Assembly (NCBI GenBank): GCA_031841125.1
Contig: CM063112.1
Coordinates: forward strand, 8,830,603-8,894,602
Reading direction: 5' to 3'
Length of the DNA: 64,000 nucleotides
Source: Acanthococcus lagerstroemiae
Taxonomy: Eukaryota > Arthropoda > Insecta > Hemiptera > Eriococcidae
Below, one piece after another: positions 9,997-20,297 of this stretch (positions are counted from its first letter, which is position 1; every line of letters starts with the position of its first letter). The notes beneath the pieces are model-generated. The model saw only the letters and a program-made list of their open reading frames with translations, was not told where the DNA came from and did not search any database. The translations under genes and the position numbers were made by a program.

Positions 9997-12900
9997 AAAC
10001 ATTTACAAGGCACTGGCAGCTGGTATAAACGCCGTGTGGCCCAAAAAGAAATACTACAAAATACACGATAAACGTGTGAGAAATGCGATGCAGGAGCACG
10101 TGGCTGGAAATGGGGAGTCCATCTGCAGCTTTTTAAGGAGAATGCGACACCATACAATAACCAACGGAATGGAGGCCGACGACATATATGAATTATACCG
10201 AACAGAAGGTATGAATTCTTATCTGTCAGTTATACATTAATGATACAAAACTCCCAGAAAGAAATATGGTAGCTTTATGTTGATAGTTTTGCACCAAAAC
10301 ATTTACAAGGCACTGCAGCCGTATAAACGCGTGTGGCCCAAAAAGAAATACAAAATACACGATAACGTGTGAGAAATGCGATGCAGGAGCAGTGGCTGAA
10401 ATGGGAGTCCATCTGCAGCTTTTTAAGGAGAATGCGACACCATACAATAACCAACGGAATGGAGGCCGACGACATATATGAATTATACCGAAACAGAAGG
10501 TACGAATTCTTTATCTGTCATGTTATACATTAATGATACAAAACCTCCCAGAAAGTGAAAATATGGTATGCTTTATGTTGATAGTTTTGCCAACCAAAAC
10601 ATTTACAAGGCACTAGCAGCCGGTATAAACGCCGTGTGGCCCAAAAAGAAATACTAGAAATACACGATAAATGTGAGAATGCATGCAGGGCACGTGGCTG
10701 GAAATGGGGAGTCCTCTGCAACTTTTTAAGAGAACGACACCACAATAACCAACAGAATGGAGGCCAATGACATATATGAATTATACCGAATCAGAAGGTA
10801 TGAATTCTTTATCTGTCATGTTATACATTAATGATAAAAAACTTCCCAGAAAGTGAAAATATGTATGCTTTATGTATTGAACCATTTACAGCACTAGCAC
10901 GTATAACGCCTGGGCAAAAAGCAATATACAAATACAGATAAAGTGATAAAAGCGATAGGACACGTGGCTGGAATGGGGAGTCACTCACTTTTAAGAGAAT
11001 GCGACACCATACAATACAACGGAATGGAGGCCGCATAGATTATACCGAAACGGGTATGATTTTTATCTGCTGATGTTAATTAATATACAAAACCTTCCAG
11101 AAAGTAAATATGTATGCTTTATGTTGATAGTTTTGCAACCAAAACATTTAAAGGCACTGCAGCGGTAAAACCCGTTGGCCAAAAGAACTACAATTCCATA
11201 AATAGAAACATAAAGATTCTGAATGGATCCTCGGAACTTTTAAGAAGGACACTTACTGATGACCAAGAATAAATAATTTGTAGATCAACTTACATGTACA
11301 TTATGATACAATTCCAAAATAATTTTCAAATTTTGCCACAACTTGCCTAGAGTAAATCGCCTTGCCAAGAATACTAGCAAATAGAAAACGTAGAAATGCA
11401 TAGGCCGAAGGGACCACTGCACTTTAGGAGAAGCAACAAAATACAACATAATGACTTATGATAATTTATGAATATACCGAATCAGAAGGTATAAATTCTT
11501 TATCTGTCATGTTATACATTAATGATAAAAACTTCCAAAAGTGAAATATGGTATGCTTATGTTTGATAGTTTGCCACCAAAACATTTACAAGCACTGGCA
11601 GCCGTAATAAACCCTGTTGGCCCAAAAAGAAATCTACGAATACAGATAACGTATGAGAATGCGATGCAGGAGCACGTGGCTGGAAATGGAGTCCATCTGC
11701 AATTTCAAGGGAAAGAATTGCGACACAATACAATAACCAACGGAATGGAGGCCACACATATATGAATTATACCGAAACAGAAGTACAATTCTTCTATCTG
11801 TCATGTTATACATTAATGATACAAAACTTCCCAGAAAGTGAAAATATGGTATGCTTTATGTTTGATAGTTTTGCCAACCAAAACATTTACAAGGCACTGG
11901 CAGCCGGTATAAACGCCGTGTGGCCCAAAAAGAAATACTACGAAATACAGGATAAACGTATGAGAAATGCGATGCAGGAGCACGTGGCTGGAAATGGGGA
12001 GTCCATCTGCAACTTTTTAAGGAGAATGCGACACCACACAATAACCAACAGAATGGAGGCCAATGACATAATATATGAATTATACCGAATCAGAAGGTAT
12101 AAATTCTTTATCTGTCATGTTATACATTAATGATATAAAACTTCCCAGAAAGTGAAAATATGGTATGCTTTATGTTTGATAGTTTTGCCAACCAAAACAT
12201 TTACAAGGCACTGGCAGCCTGTATAAACGCCGTGTGGCCCAAAAAGAAATGCTACAAAATACACGATAAACGTGTGAGAAATGCGATACAGGAGCATGTG
12301 GCTGGAAATGGGGAGTCCATCTGCAACTTTTTAAGGAGAATGCGACACCATACAATAACCAACGGAATGGAGGCCGACGACATATATGAATTATACCGAA
12401 ACAGAAGGTACGAATTCTTCATCTGTCATGTTATACATTAATGATACAAAACTTCCCAGAAAGTGAAAATATGGTATGCTTTATGTTTGATAGTTTTGCC
12501 AACCAAAACATTTACAAGGCACTGGCAGCCGGTATAAACGCCGTGTGGCCCAAAAAGAAATACTACGAAATACAGGATAAACGTACGAGAAATGCGATGC
12601 AGGAGCACGTGGCTGGAAATGGGGAGTCCATCTGCAACTTTTTAAGGAGAATGCGACACCACACAATAACCAACAGAATGGAGGCCAATGACATAATATA
12701 TGAATTATACCGAATCAGAAGGTATAAATTCTTTATCTGTCATGTTATACATTAATGATATAAAACTTCCCAGAAAGTGAAAATATGGTATGCTTTATGT
12801 TTGATAGTTTTGCCAACCAAAACATTTACAAGGCACTGGCAGCCTGTATAAACGCCGTGTGGCCCAAAAAGAAATGCTACAAAATACACGATAAACGTGT

Positions 12901-13430
12901 GAGAAATGCGATACAGGAGCATGTGGCTGGAAATGGGGAGTCCATCTGCAACTTTTTAAGGAGAATGCGACACCATACAATAACCAACGGAATGGAGGCC
13001 GACGACATATATGAATTATACCGAATCAGAAGGTACGAATTCTTTATCTGTCATGTTATACATTAATGATACAAAACTTCCCAGAAAGTGAAAATATGGT
13101 ATGCTTTATGTTTGATAGTTTTGCCAATCAAAACATTTACAAGACACTGGTAGCCGGTATAAACGCCGTGTGGCCCAAAAAGAAATACTACGAAATACAC
13201 GATAAATGCGTGAGAAATGCAATGCAGGAGCACGTGGCTGGAAATGGGGAGTCCGTCTGCAACTTTTTAAGGAGAATACGACACCACACAATAACCAACA
13301 GAATGGAGGCCAATGACATATATGAATTATACCGAATCAGAAGGTATAAATTCTTTATCTGTCATGTTATACATTAATGATACAAAACTTCCCAGAAAGT
13401 GAAAATATTGTATGCTTTATGTTTGATAGC
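9997..13430. repeat. tandem array of about 12 units (unit about 310-315 bp)
   Basis: The landmark AACATTTACAAGGCACTGGC recurs, exactly or nearly, near 9999, 10299, 10599, 10882, 11145, 11325 (very degraded), 11582, 11883, 12198, 12508, 12822 and 13132. The last unit breaks off near 13430. Full units are about 310-315 bp. Units at 11883 and 12508 are nearly identical to each other, as are those at 12198 and 12822, giving a superimposed period of about 625 bp (AB-AB higher-order repeat). Units between about 10250 and 11760 are shortened to 180-300 bp by many scattered one-base losses. Confidence 0.92.
12441..12755 (+). CDS. representative open frame of the tandem unit, unknown protein
   Basis: Each well-preserved unit carries one plus-strand frame of about 93-104 codons starting MIQNFPESEN (or at the later ATG before VCFMFDSF). 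It runs through NIYKALAAGINAVWPKKK, MQEHVAGNGESICNFLRRM and ANDIIYELYR, and ends ICHVIH. The frame survives with mostly missense differences in units at 11762, 12160, 12441, 12785 and 13066. I recognise no domain. The AGAAG|GTATGA-like junction after YELYR resembles a splice donor, so the unit may be a duplicated exon rather than a stand-alone gene. It lies just after MULE debris, so a transposon origin is plausible. Whether any copy is translated is unknown. Confidence 0.3.
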   Translation: MIQNFPESENMVCFMFDSFANQNIYKALAAGINAVWPKKKYYEIQDKRTRNAMQEHVAGNGESICNFLRRMRHHTITNRMEANDIIYELYRIRRYKFFICHVIH

Positions 13431-13926
13431 CATTCCACTTAATCTAATAATAAGAAACCAATAATATATGAATGCATATGAAGTAGTATAAGCAGAACTG
13501 GATTTTTGACGTATATAAAATGTACATATTATGTTTATGTGTCCAGATTCCGATGGTGTTGATGGTTTATTTGCTGGATGGAGATCTTCAACCAGCCCTT
13601 CAAAGTAGTAGCAATCTCTTCTTATAGTATTCAAGAAAGAAGTAAAATGAGACGCCGAGCAAATTATGTACTAGGTATATGGTATCTTATAAATAAGATT
13701 TTTAAAAAATATCATAGGATGAATAAAGAAGATCTTGCTCGCGCTACATGCATTGATCTGTCCCAAATGTGGATACTGGCTACATCTATGAGCTTCCTTC
13801 TATTATATTAATGAAAACATGAGATAAGTTTTCAAACATATACCAGATACTGGTAGTGAGTTGATTCTTAACAGGTACTCGAGAGTGCACAGATTCATAT
13901 GAATTAATTTTCTAAATTTTCTACAG
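13431..13926. other. intergenic, nothing firm
   Basis: A short open frame at 13578-13811 has no recognisable domain. Otherwise AT-rich sequence. Confidence 0.45.
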
Positions 13927-14548
13927 CTTGCTCTGGATGCAGATGAGCCTTCAACGAGCACTGGCAGTATGAGAAATGCGAATGATACCTTAACCAAAGG
14001 GCACCTACTTTCACAAACAAATGAAATTTGGGTATGAACTTCACTTTTTCACTTTTTATAGTTTTATTTTGGTAATTTACAGATAGACTTGAAAATTCCT
14101 GTGTACGCCAGAATCTGCACTGCAGTATTTTTGACGTGAGATGAAAACTTCATCAGTAATTCATGGGTAACAGTTTCACTCAAAAGTGAGGCTCATTATC
14201 ATATTTTTAATATAATTACTTTATTCACCGCAGGGTTTGGTGGAAAATGAGAACTGTAAAGAGGGTCGTCGCAGTTGCATTATTTGTTCGGATACTGTGA
14301 CTGAAGATATCTTAATTCGATGTTATTTATGCACAGAATATGTACACGTCAAATGTACAAAATACCCGCATCCGCGAGACATGATTCATTTTCTGTGCAA
14401 TATATGCACTCAATTTCTAGGGTCCTACTGGAAACAGACAGCAATAATCAGACAGGCTTGGAAGAGGATGACAGAGAGACATATGCCCAACAGTGGGCGG
14501 AGTAGGTGGTGGATCACGGACATGGCAGAAGGACAAACAGAACTGTAA
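13927..14548 (+). CDS. candidate two-exon piece with PHD-like zinc finger
   Basis: An exon-like stretch starts after a TTTCTACAG acceptor at 13926 and reads LALDADEPSTSTGS...NEIW up to a GTATGA donor near 14031. The acceptor CACCGCAG before about 14235 joins it in phase 0 to GLVENENCKEGRRS, followed by a C4HC3 cysteine pattern: C-x2-C, C-x2-C (CYLC), H-x2-C (HVKC), C-x2-C (CNIC). The spacing is that of a PHD-type finger, a fold that commonly reads histone tails but also occurs in transposon proteins. The frame ends at 14548 after a basic tail. The start of the protein is not visible and surrounding DNA is transposon debris, so this may be part of a mobile element rather than a host gene. Confidence 0.4.
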
Positions 14549-14619
14549 CTTCCATATAAATGTTAAAAATTTTGTACATAACCTACCTACTCACATGTAA
14601 AAATAAAACATAATAAAAA

Positions 14620-15021
14620 ATTTATTCTTTCATCGGAGGGGCGGCTTCTGCCATCATTGATACTTACACCGGACAGAGAAAATCAATTAACGAAAATACG
14701 TCTCCAAATATAAGAAAACCACTGTTAACACGGAAGTCCGTGTCTTCGTATCCCACGAAACCCGCAACTAGTGAATTTATTACCAGTCAAGATTTTAGAA
14801 ACCATAATGGGCCTACCCCAATGCAGAAGGATTTAGGCCAAAGACAGAGTGCATACGAGATACGATACGATACTACAAACGATGTTACCGCTCCACGTCC
14901 TTCTTATGAGCCAATTCAGAGAGAATGCGATACGGTACCATACGAGAAACGTGAGGCGTCATATTCTAGTATCCCCTATAAACAATCCGAGACGAGATCT
15001 TCGGAAGTAAATTCATTTTAG
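14620..15021 (+). other. open frame of unknown nature
   Basis: A frame without stops runs to 15021. It contains SAIIDTYTGQRKSINEN and then a polar, tyrosine- and serine-rich stretch. Composition looks protein-like, but there is no clear start and no domain I can name. A retroelement Gag or Env remnant is possible. Confidence 0.3.
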
Positions 15022-15141
15022 CTTCTCGTACCCATCTCGGATCATTTTGATCACTGGTTTATACCCCGGCGGTGTTGAAATTTTCCGTTTTCTGACAATC
15101 ATTTTATATTTAAAAAGTCGTTGTGAAGAATTTTTCGAAAA

Positions 15142-15276
15142 ATGAATGAAAAATTGGATTCAGAGACCGTTATGGCTCTGATAGAGCAAGTGAAAAGGCA
15201 TGAACCGCTGTGGTCAAAGGCGCATCAACTGCACAAAAACACTGCATATCTCGAAACCTTGTGGCAGCGTGTTTAG
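15142..15276 (+). pseudogene. MADF domain N-terminal fragment
   Basis: The ATG at 15142 opens a 44-residue frame with ALIEQVKRHEPLWSKAH and NTAYLETLWQRV. This matches the first half of a MADF (Myb/SANT-like) DNA-binding domain: a helix ending in PxLW, then a second helix with W. The frame stops at 15274-15276. The rest of the domain (about 40 residues) is missing. The stop overlaps the duplicated target site of the MITE that follows, so it was already present before that insertion. Confidence 0.6.
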
Positions 15277-15282
15277 TACAGC

Positions 15283-15765
15283 CAAAGTCATATAGATACA
15301 CCAAGTCGTTCGACTCTCCATTTAACCAATGTTAAACTTCGTATGTTACGATAATTTATCCCGATAGCAGCGCTGGCAGCGTTCGACTGCCGTGAATTCA
15401 ATGTAAACGTTGGGAGCCCTAACAAGGTTTTGCGTCTATCTCAATAACGGTCGAGTTTTATGAAAAAGTGAAAAGAACAAAATTTATTCTACCTGTTATT
15501 TTCTATCAGGTAAGATCAGTTTCAAAATTGTACCCATAAAAATTTCGAATTTACTCGCATTCGATGGGAAATTCCAAGGTGAACAAATTTAGCTCTTTCC
15601 AATTTTTCATCAAAATTGATAGTTTTTGAGCTAATCCGCAAAAACGTAAAAATGTCCATATAAGCGCAATGCAACCAAAGGAGTTCAGCGATAGCAGCGC
15701 GCTGGCATGACGGCAGAACGCGGAAACGCGCTAGTCGTCTAACTTGGTGTATCTATATGACTTTG
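15283..15765. mobile_element. 483-bp MITE with 24-bp perfect TIRs and 8-bp target duplication
   Basis: Both ends carry the same 24-bp inverted repeat, beginning CAAAGTCATATAGATACACC. The octamer AGTACAGC lies immediately outside both ends (15275-15282 and 15766-15773), which is a clear target-site duplication. An 8-bp duplication is characteristic of hAT (also P) superfamily transposition. The interior has no open frame of note. A diverged internal inverted pair (GATAGCAGCGC...TGGCA) lies near 15364 and 15690. The perfect TIRs suggest recent movement. Confidence 0.92.
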
Positions 15766-15900
15766 AGTACAGCAAATCACGCGGTATTATTGCACATTAC
15801 GTACCAACTCGTCATTCTAGAGCCAACGGGCAAGTAAAAAGGATCATTCGGTATTCTCGCGAAAACTTTTTGAAAGGTTCTTTATTTCCAATAATTGGTA
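15766..15900 (+). pseudogene. possible retroelement integrase C-terminal fragment
   Basis: After the MITE the frame reads SKSRGIIAHYVPTRHSRANG followed by QVKRIIRYSRENF. The RxxANGQVxRxxR pattern resembles the end of the integrase core in LTR retroelements. It is short and next to a MADF piece from an unrelated family, so this is tentative. Confidence 0.35.
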
Positions 15901-15986
15901 TAATATACAACTTCTGAATCAACTCCCCATTCTCATAACTGAACTGCACAGATACCGGGCAAGAATAACCTTATAACCTCAGAATT

Positions 15987-16846
15987 TCACCCAGTTTGCG
16001 AGAGGAAAAGAAAACGTTCGTGAATAATGTTTTCAAATCGACCAGCCAACTCATTTCTAGTCGTTGGCTCAGGGAAATATGAAACCAAATTCTCAGATAC
16101 TGACAACGAACATGAAAATGATTGGCGTACATACCCATGTTCGGATTCGGCCGAGGAACTCGACGAAGATGAGGAAGAAGACGAGGACGACGATGACGGT
16201 GTCGATGCTAATGATGACGATGACGACGATGAACTAGGAGCGAGTAAAGGCTGAGGTGGTGTACTTTCATCTGCGGATGCCAAATATTGCTCATCTTTCC
16301 GCTCCAACCTAATTTCAAGTGAATTAGTATATTAAATAACAGGATGCTAAACTAATGACCAACATATCGTGAATAACATACATGTACGTGCATTTCATTA
16401 CACACTACGTAGATTTATAGTCACATATTCCCTCTTCTTATCAAAATTAAATCGGTGGCTACCGGTGACATCCACCATAGCTGTGTGCTCATCTATTTCT
16501 GCCCATCTTCGCTGAAGGCTTGTTTTGATACGAGCTCTGCGCCGTTCTTCGCAAATCGGTCTGGTCTGTTTGTCGTACACAAAATTACATGAATTCTAAA
16601 ACATATTCAACAATAATTATTGCTAACAGGAAAGAGCATGCACTTACCTTTCCGAAACGTCATAAAGGTGTTCGAATGAATCAGATTTAAATTAATCACG
16701 CCATTGACTTGGAAACGGAAAACTGCTCCCTTTTTGGTGCGGAAACAGAAGAATCCAATTTTGAATGGTTTGTTGTTAGATAGCACGTGTTTGCTGGAAC
16801 ACATCCGAGGAACGCGATAGGAAAGAGTTCGTCCCAGATTACACAA
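15987..16846 (-). CDS. candidate minus-strand gene, poly-serine C-terminus, unknown
   Basis: Three exon-like frames line up on the minus strand. The first (from ATG 16846) includes KPFKIGFFCFRTKKGAVFRF and ends at a strong AAAG|GTAAGT donor near 16645. The second (about 16610-16398) follows a TTTTAG acceptor and reads ICEERRRARIKTSLQRRWAE then HRFNFDKKREYVTINL. A GTGTAATG donor and an AATTAG acceptor near 16310 join it in phase to the third (RKDEQYLASADE, a long serine run, then a NELAGRFENIIHERF end, stop at 15987). Exon 1 and exon 2 do not join in phase with the sites I see, so the 5' structure is unresolved. I recognise no family. The plus strand of the third exon gives an acidic frame (16027-16254) that is the mirror of the serine run. 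Confidence 0.4.
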
Positions 16847-17087
16847 TATTAATCAATATGACATGTTGGTGTTACAGAACTTTACAAAATACCGTCCGTC
16901 AATTCCTGGTTATGACTTATGATATAGTCAAAGACTGAATTCTGTTCGAATTACTATTACGTTAGACCATAAACGAAACGAAAATGGTCTAAATCAGTTA
17001 TTTGTTATCAATAGTTTGTTTGTTCCCGCCAGGTTGCCGCTAATAACAGGTTCCCATACGTATACCTTGAAAGGGGAAACATAGCCG

Positions 17088-17150
17088 CCATTTTCTATCC
17101 AGTCATTTCAAGGATCAAACTAAGAATAAAATGGCGGCTGTCATTACCTG
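17088..17150. promoter_or_regulatory. inverted pair of GCCGCCATTTT (YY1/Pho-like) motifs
   Basis: AGCCGCCATTTT near 17090 and AAAATGGCGGCT near 17137 form an inverted pair about 35 bases apart. GCCGCCATTTT matches the core recognised by YY1/Pleiohomeotic and is common just downstream of animal promoters. It sits about 250 bases upstream of the minus-strand candidate gene starting at 16846. The regulatory role is inference. Confidence 0.35.
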
Positions 17151-18704
17151 TGTTTGTGTTCGCATAGAGCTCTACAAGTTATTATTTGAAAGTTGATGGT
17201 GGATTTACATTCAAGTCGGGCGACAATTTTCGCGAAATGGCGGGCGGAATGATTTGAAAAAACTTTAAATACTGGAAAAATATTGCATCATCTTTATCCC
17301 ACATAACAGGTGGAGAAACTTTTTAGGATTCATCTCGGAACATCCATTGTTTTGTTCGAGGGTAAGGAAAAAGGAAAAACGCATGTTGATTCTCTTTCTT
17401 TTTATTTATATATACACAATATTAAATAATGTTTTGGATGTAACAGTGCTGTACTGCTTCCAAAAATGCATTTTCTTGCGTTAATTATGTTCAGAAATTC
17501 AAAAATTACCAACTTTTTGTTTTTGCTATGCCACCTCACAAATCTCTGCTAATGCCACTTGAAGTCTAAAAAGTATCCGTTTCCAAAATAATAAGCGATA
17601 TTTTTATCAATAATTCGTGAACAGTATTTGAAAAGTACTTGAAAATCCTTTCTTTTTTTAATTTTCTATTAATTCTTCATAGCATTTGGAGATTATGATT
17701 TGGTCTGAAGACGCACTATATTCCAGAACAAAAAATGAAAAATTATTCAACAATCCTAGCGTCACGTTTTCAGGGAAGCAATGAAACCCACATTAAAATT
17801 TGGGATTCCTCATTTTTGATATCGGATATACAAGTTGGCAGATAAAATCTAATTTTTCATTAAAAATATGGAAAATAATTCGGGGAATTTGTATACCGCC
17901 TATTATACGAGAGGGGAGAAGGAGCACATTTCGCTTTCTTTCATCCTTCTTGTTTTTCTCTGAATTTTTTTGAAATTCGAATAAATGTTCCTGGTTTTTA
18001 CATTATTGATTTTTTTTATTATTTATTTATTAATTTTGAAGTCTCTGACAACCAGACGGTCGTACAGCTGAACAGCATTTCACGTAATTTTACACTTGAT
18101 CGCACTTGCAATCTTTCTTTTCAAACTGCTCTCATCCAGCCCAGACTTACAGAAACAAGTTTCACCGCTATGCTAATAGCGGTAGTGGATGCAGAAAACC
18201 ATCCTGCGGGGTAATTCAAATGTGTAAGAATGATCGCAGTTTTATCAAACCTCTCTTACAGGGTGGACAAGTCATCTCCTCCCCCTCACGATGGTATTTG
18301 AATGAGCAGGTAAGAGAGAAGTATTTAGACTTTCGAACCTGTTTTCTTGGGGAGCAGTGCTCAAGACTAGGTAAGATTATTCAATCTTCATTGAAGTATA
18401 CCTTTTACTCGTCAAACTCTTGAAGGTGTTTCCAAATTTATTGAAGACTCGAATAAAACTGTTCAATATTCATTTGTGACTCTCTGACTCTTTCAGGTTT
18501 GATAATGACCCTTCGTGACATAATCAAGACTTTTTAGAAGTTTGTAGCTATTATAGATTTATATAAGGCTGCAAAAAAGTTTTTAAACTAAAATTCTTCA
18601 GTGCACAAGGATTTTCTTTAAAACTTAATGACTCTGTTCAAAATTTATTCAATTGTTTAAAGTAAGTAGATGCTCTTCAACGCATTTCTTAACTTATTTG
18701 AACA
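17151..18704. other. intergenic, nothing firm
   Basis: AT-rich, with short unsupported frames only. From about 18430 the sequence becomes enriched in CTTCAA / GACTC words like those near 22.1 and 36.8 kb. No gene or RNA supported. Confidence 0.5.
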
Positions 18705-20297
18705 TGATGATGATGATGATGATTAAGGTTATCAGTCTTACAACCGGTATGATGCAGCTCTCCATCTCTCCCTATCTTGTGCAGAAGTTCTTTCATTTCG
18801 TATAATAATGCTTACAGACATTTGACATCCTGAATTATCTGCTGATCTTTGCCGACCTACCCAATTCTTTCCTTCTATTCTTCCTTCTAGCAGCAGTGAA
18901 ATGATTTCTGGGTGCCCCAAATTATGCCCTATTAGTATATCTCTCCTTCTCTTCAAATAATTCCAAACATCCATTTTAGCTTCCACTCCGTTAAGTACTT
19001 TCTCATTTCTTCTTATCCGTCCATTAGATGCTAAGTATCCACTTACAGCACCACATTCCAAAAGCTTCGATTCTTCTTTTCTTTGCTTTTCCTATAGTCC
19101 AAATTTCACATCCGTACACGGCTACACTCCAAACATAAGTTTCCAAGAACAATTTTTTGATTTCCAGATTTATTTTTGACTTGGGAAGATTACTTTTTCG
19201 ATGAAATGCTAATTTGGCTTGCGTTATTCTACTACTAATATCCCTTATACTCCTTCCATCTGTTGTTATTTTACTCCCTAAATAGTAAGATTCGCTTACT
19301 TCCTCGATTTTTTCCCGTCCAACATTTATATTTAAGCTATCGTGTTCACATCGATTACGTACTATATTAAGTTACTTTAGTTTTATTTTCATTTTCTCAT
19401 TCCATATTCTATACTCAAAATCTCCTCAATTCCATTTAAAATGTTTTCCAAATCAATACTCCTTTCAGCTAATAAGACAATATCATCTGCAAACCTGAGC
19501 ATCTTTAGTCGCTCTCCATGTATTGTGACAACTGCTTCAAATTTTTTTATGGCCCACTCTAAGTACAGATTACATAATACTGGAGATAAGGAACATCCCT
19601 GCATTCTTCTATATTAGCCTCCCCTATCTCTACTATTCTTAAAGTGTGTTTCTGTCCTGTATATAACTTTAAAATTACTTGTCTTTTTTTTTTAAATACA
19701 TTTATTTTTTCTTTAAATTTTATTCCTATCTTTTTTTAGAATATCAAACATTTTATCCCATTTAACATTGTCAAAAACATTTTCACTATCAGCGAATGCT
19801 ACATATGTACCCTGTCCCTTTTTGAGTCTCCTATCTACAATTAATCTCAAAGCTAACACTACTTCCCTATAGTACCTCTACTTTTTCCAAATCCAAACTG
19901 ATCGTCTCCTAGTTCTGCATCTGTTCCATTCTCAAATTTTCCAATAAATTATCCTTGTTAATATTTTTGACACATATGCGAAATAAGACTAATTGTTCGA
20001 TCATTTTCACACCTATCTGCTCCTGCTTTTTTTGGTATAAGTAGTTACAATAGCATTCCCTTTAAAGTCCTACGGTATTTCCCCTCTATCATAAATATAA
20101 CATACTAATTTGTACAATGTATGAAGTACATATTCTCCTAAGTTCTCTAATAATTCAGCTATTCCTGGAGCTTTCCCTTTCTTTAAATCCCTCAATGCTT
20201 TTTTTAATTCACCCCTAAAAATTGAGTCTCCCCTCTCATCTTCTTCCACATTTTCCTCCCTCTCCATTCTTAACTCTTCATCCCCATTATTACTATA

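Noticed and set aside
11856..13291. 61-codon minus-strand frames in every tandem unit
   Set aside because: They recur only because the unit recurs. The plus-strand frame is longer and better preserved.
16027..16254. Acidic plus-strand frame with a D/E run
   Set aside because: Mirror of the serine run on the other strand. The minus strand has the better exon context, though this is not certain.
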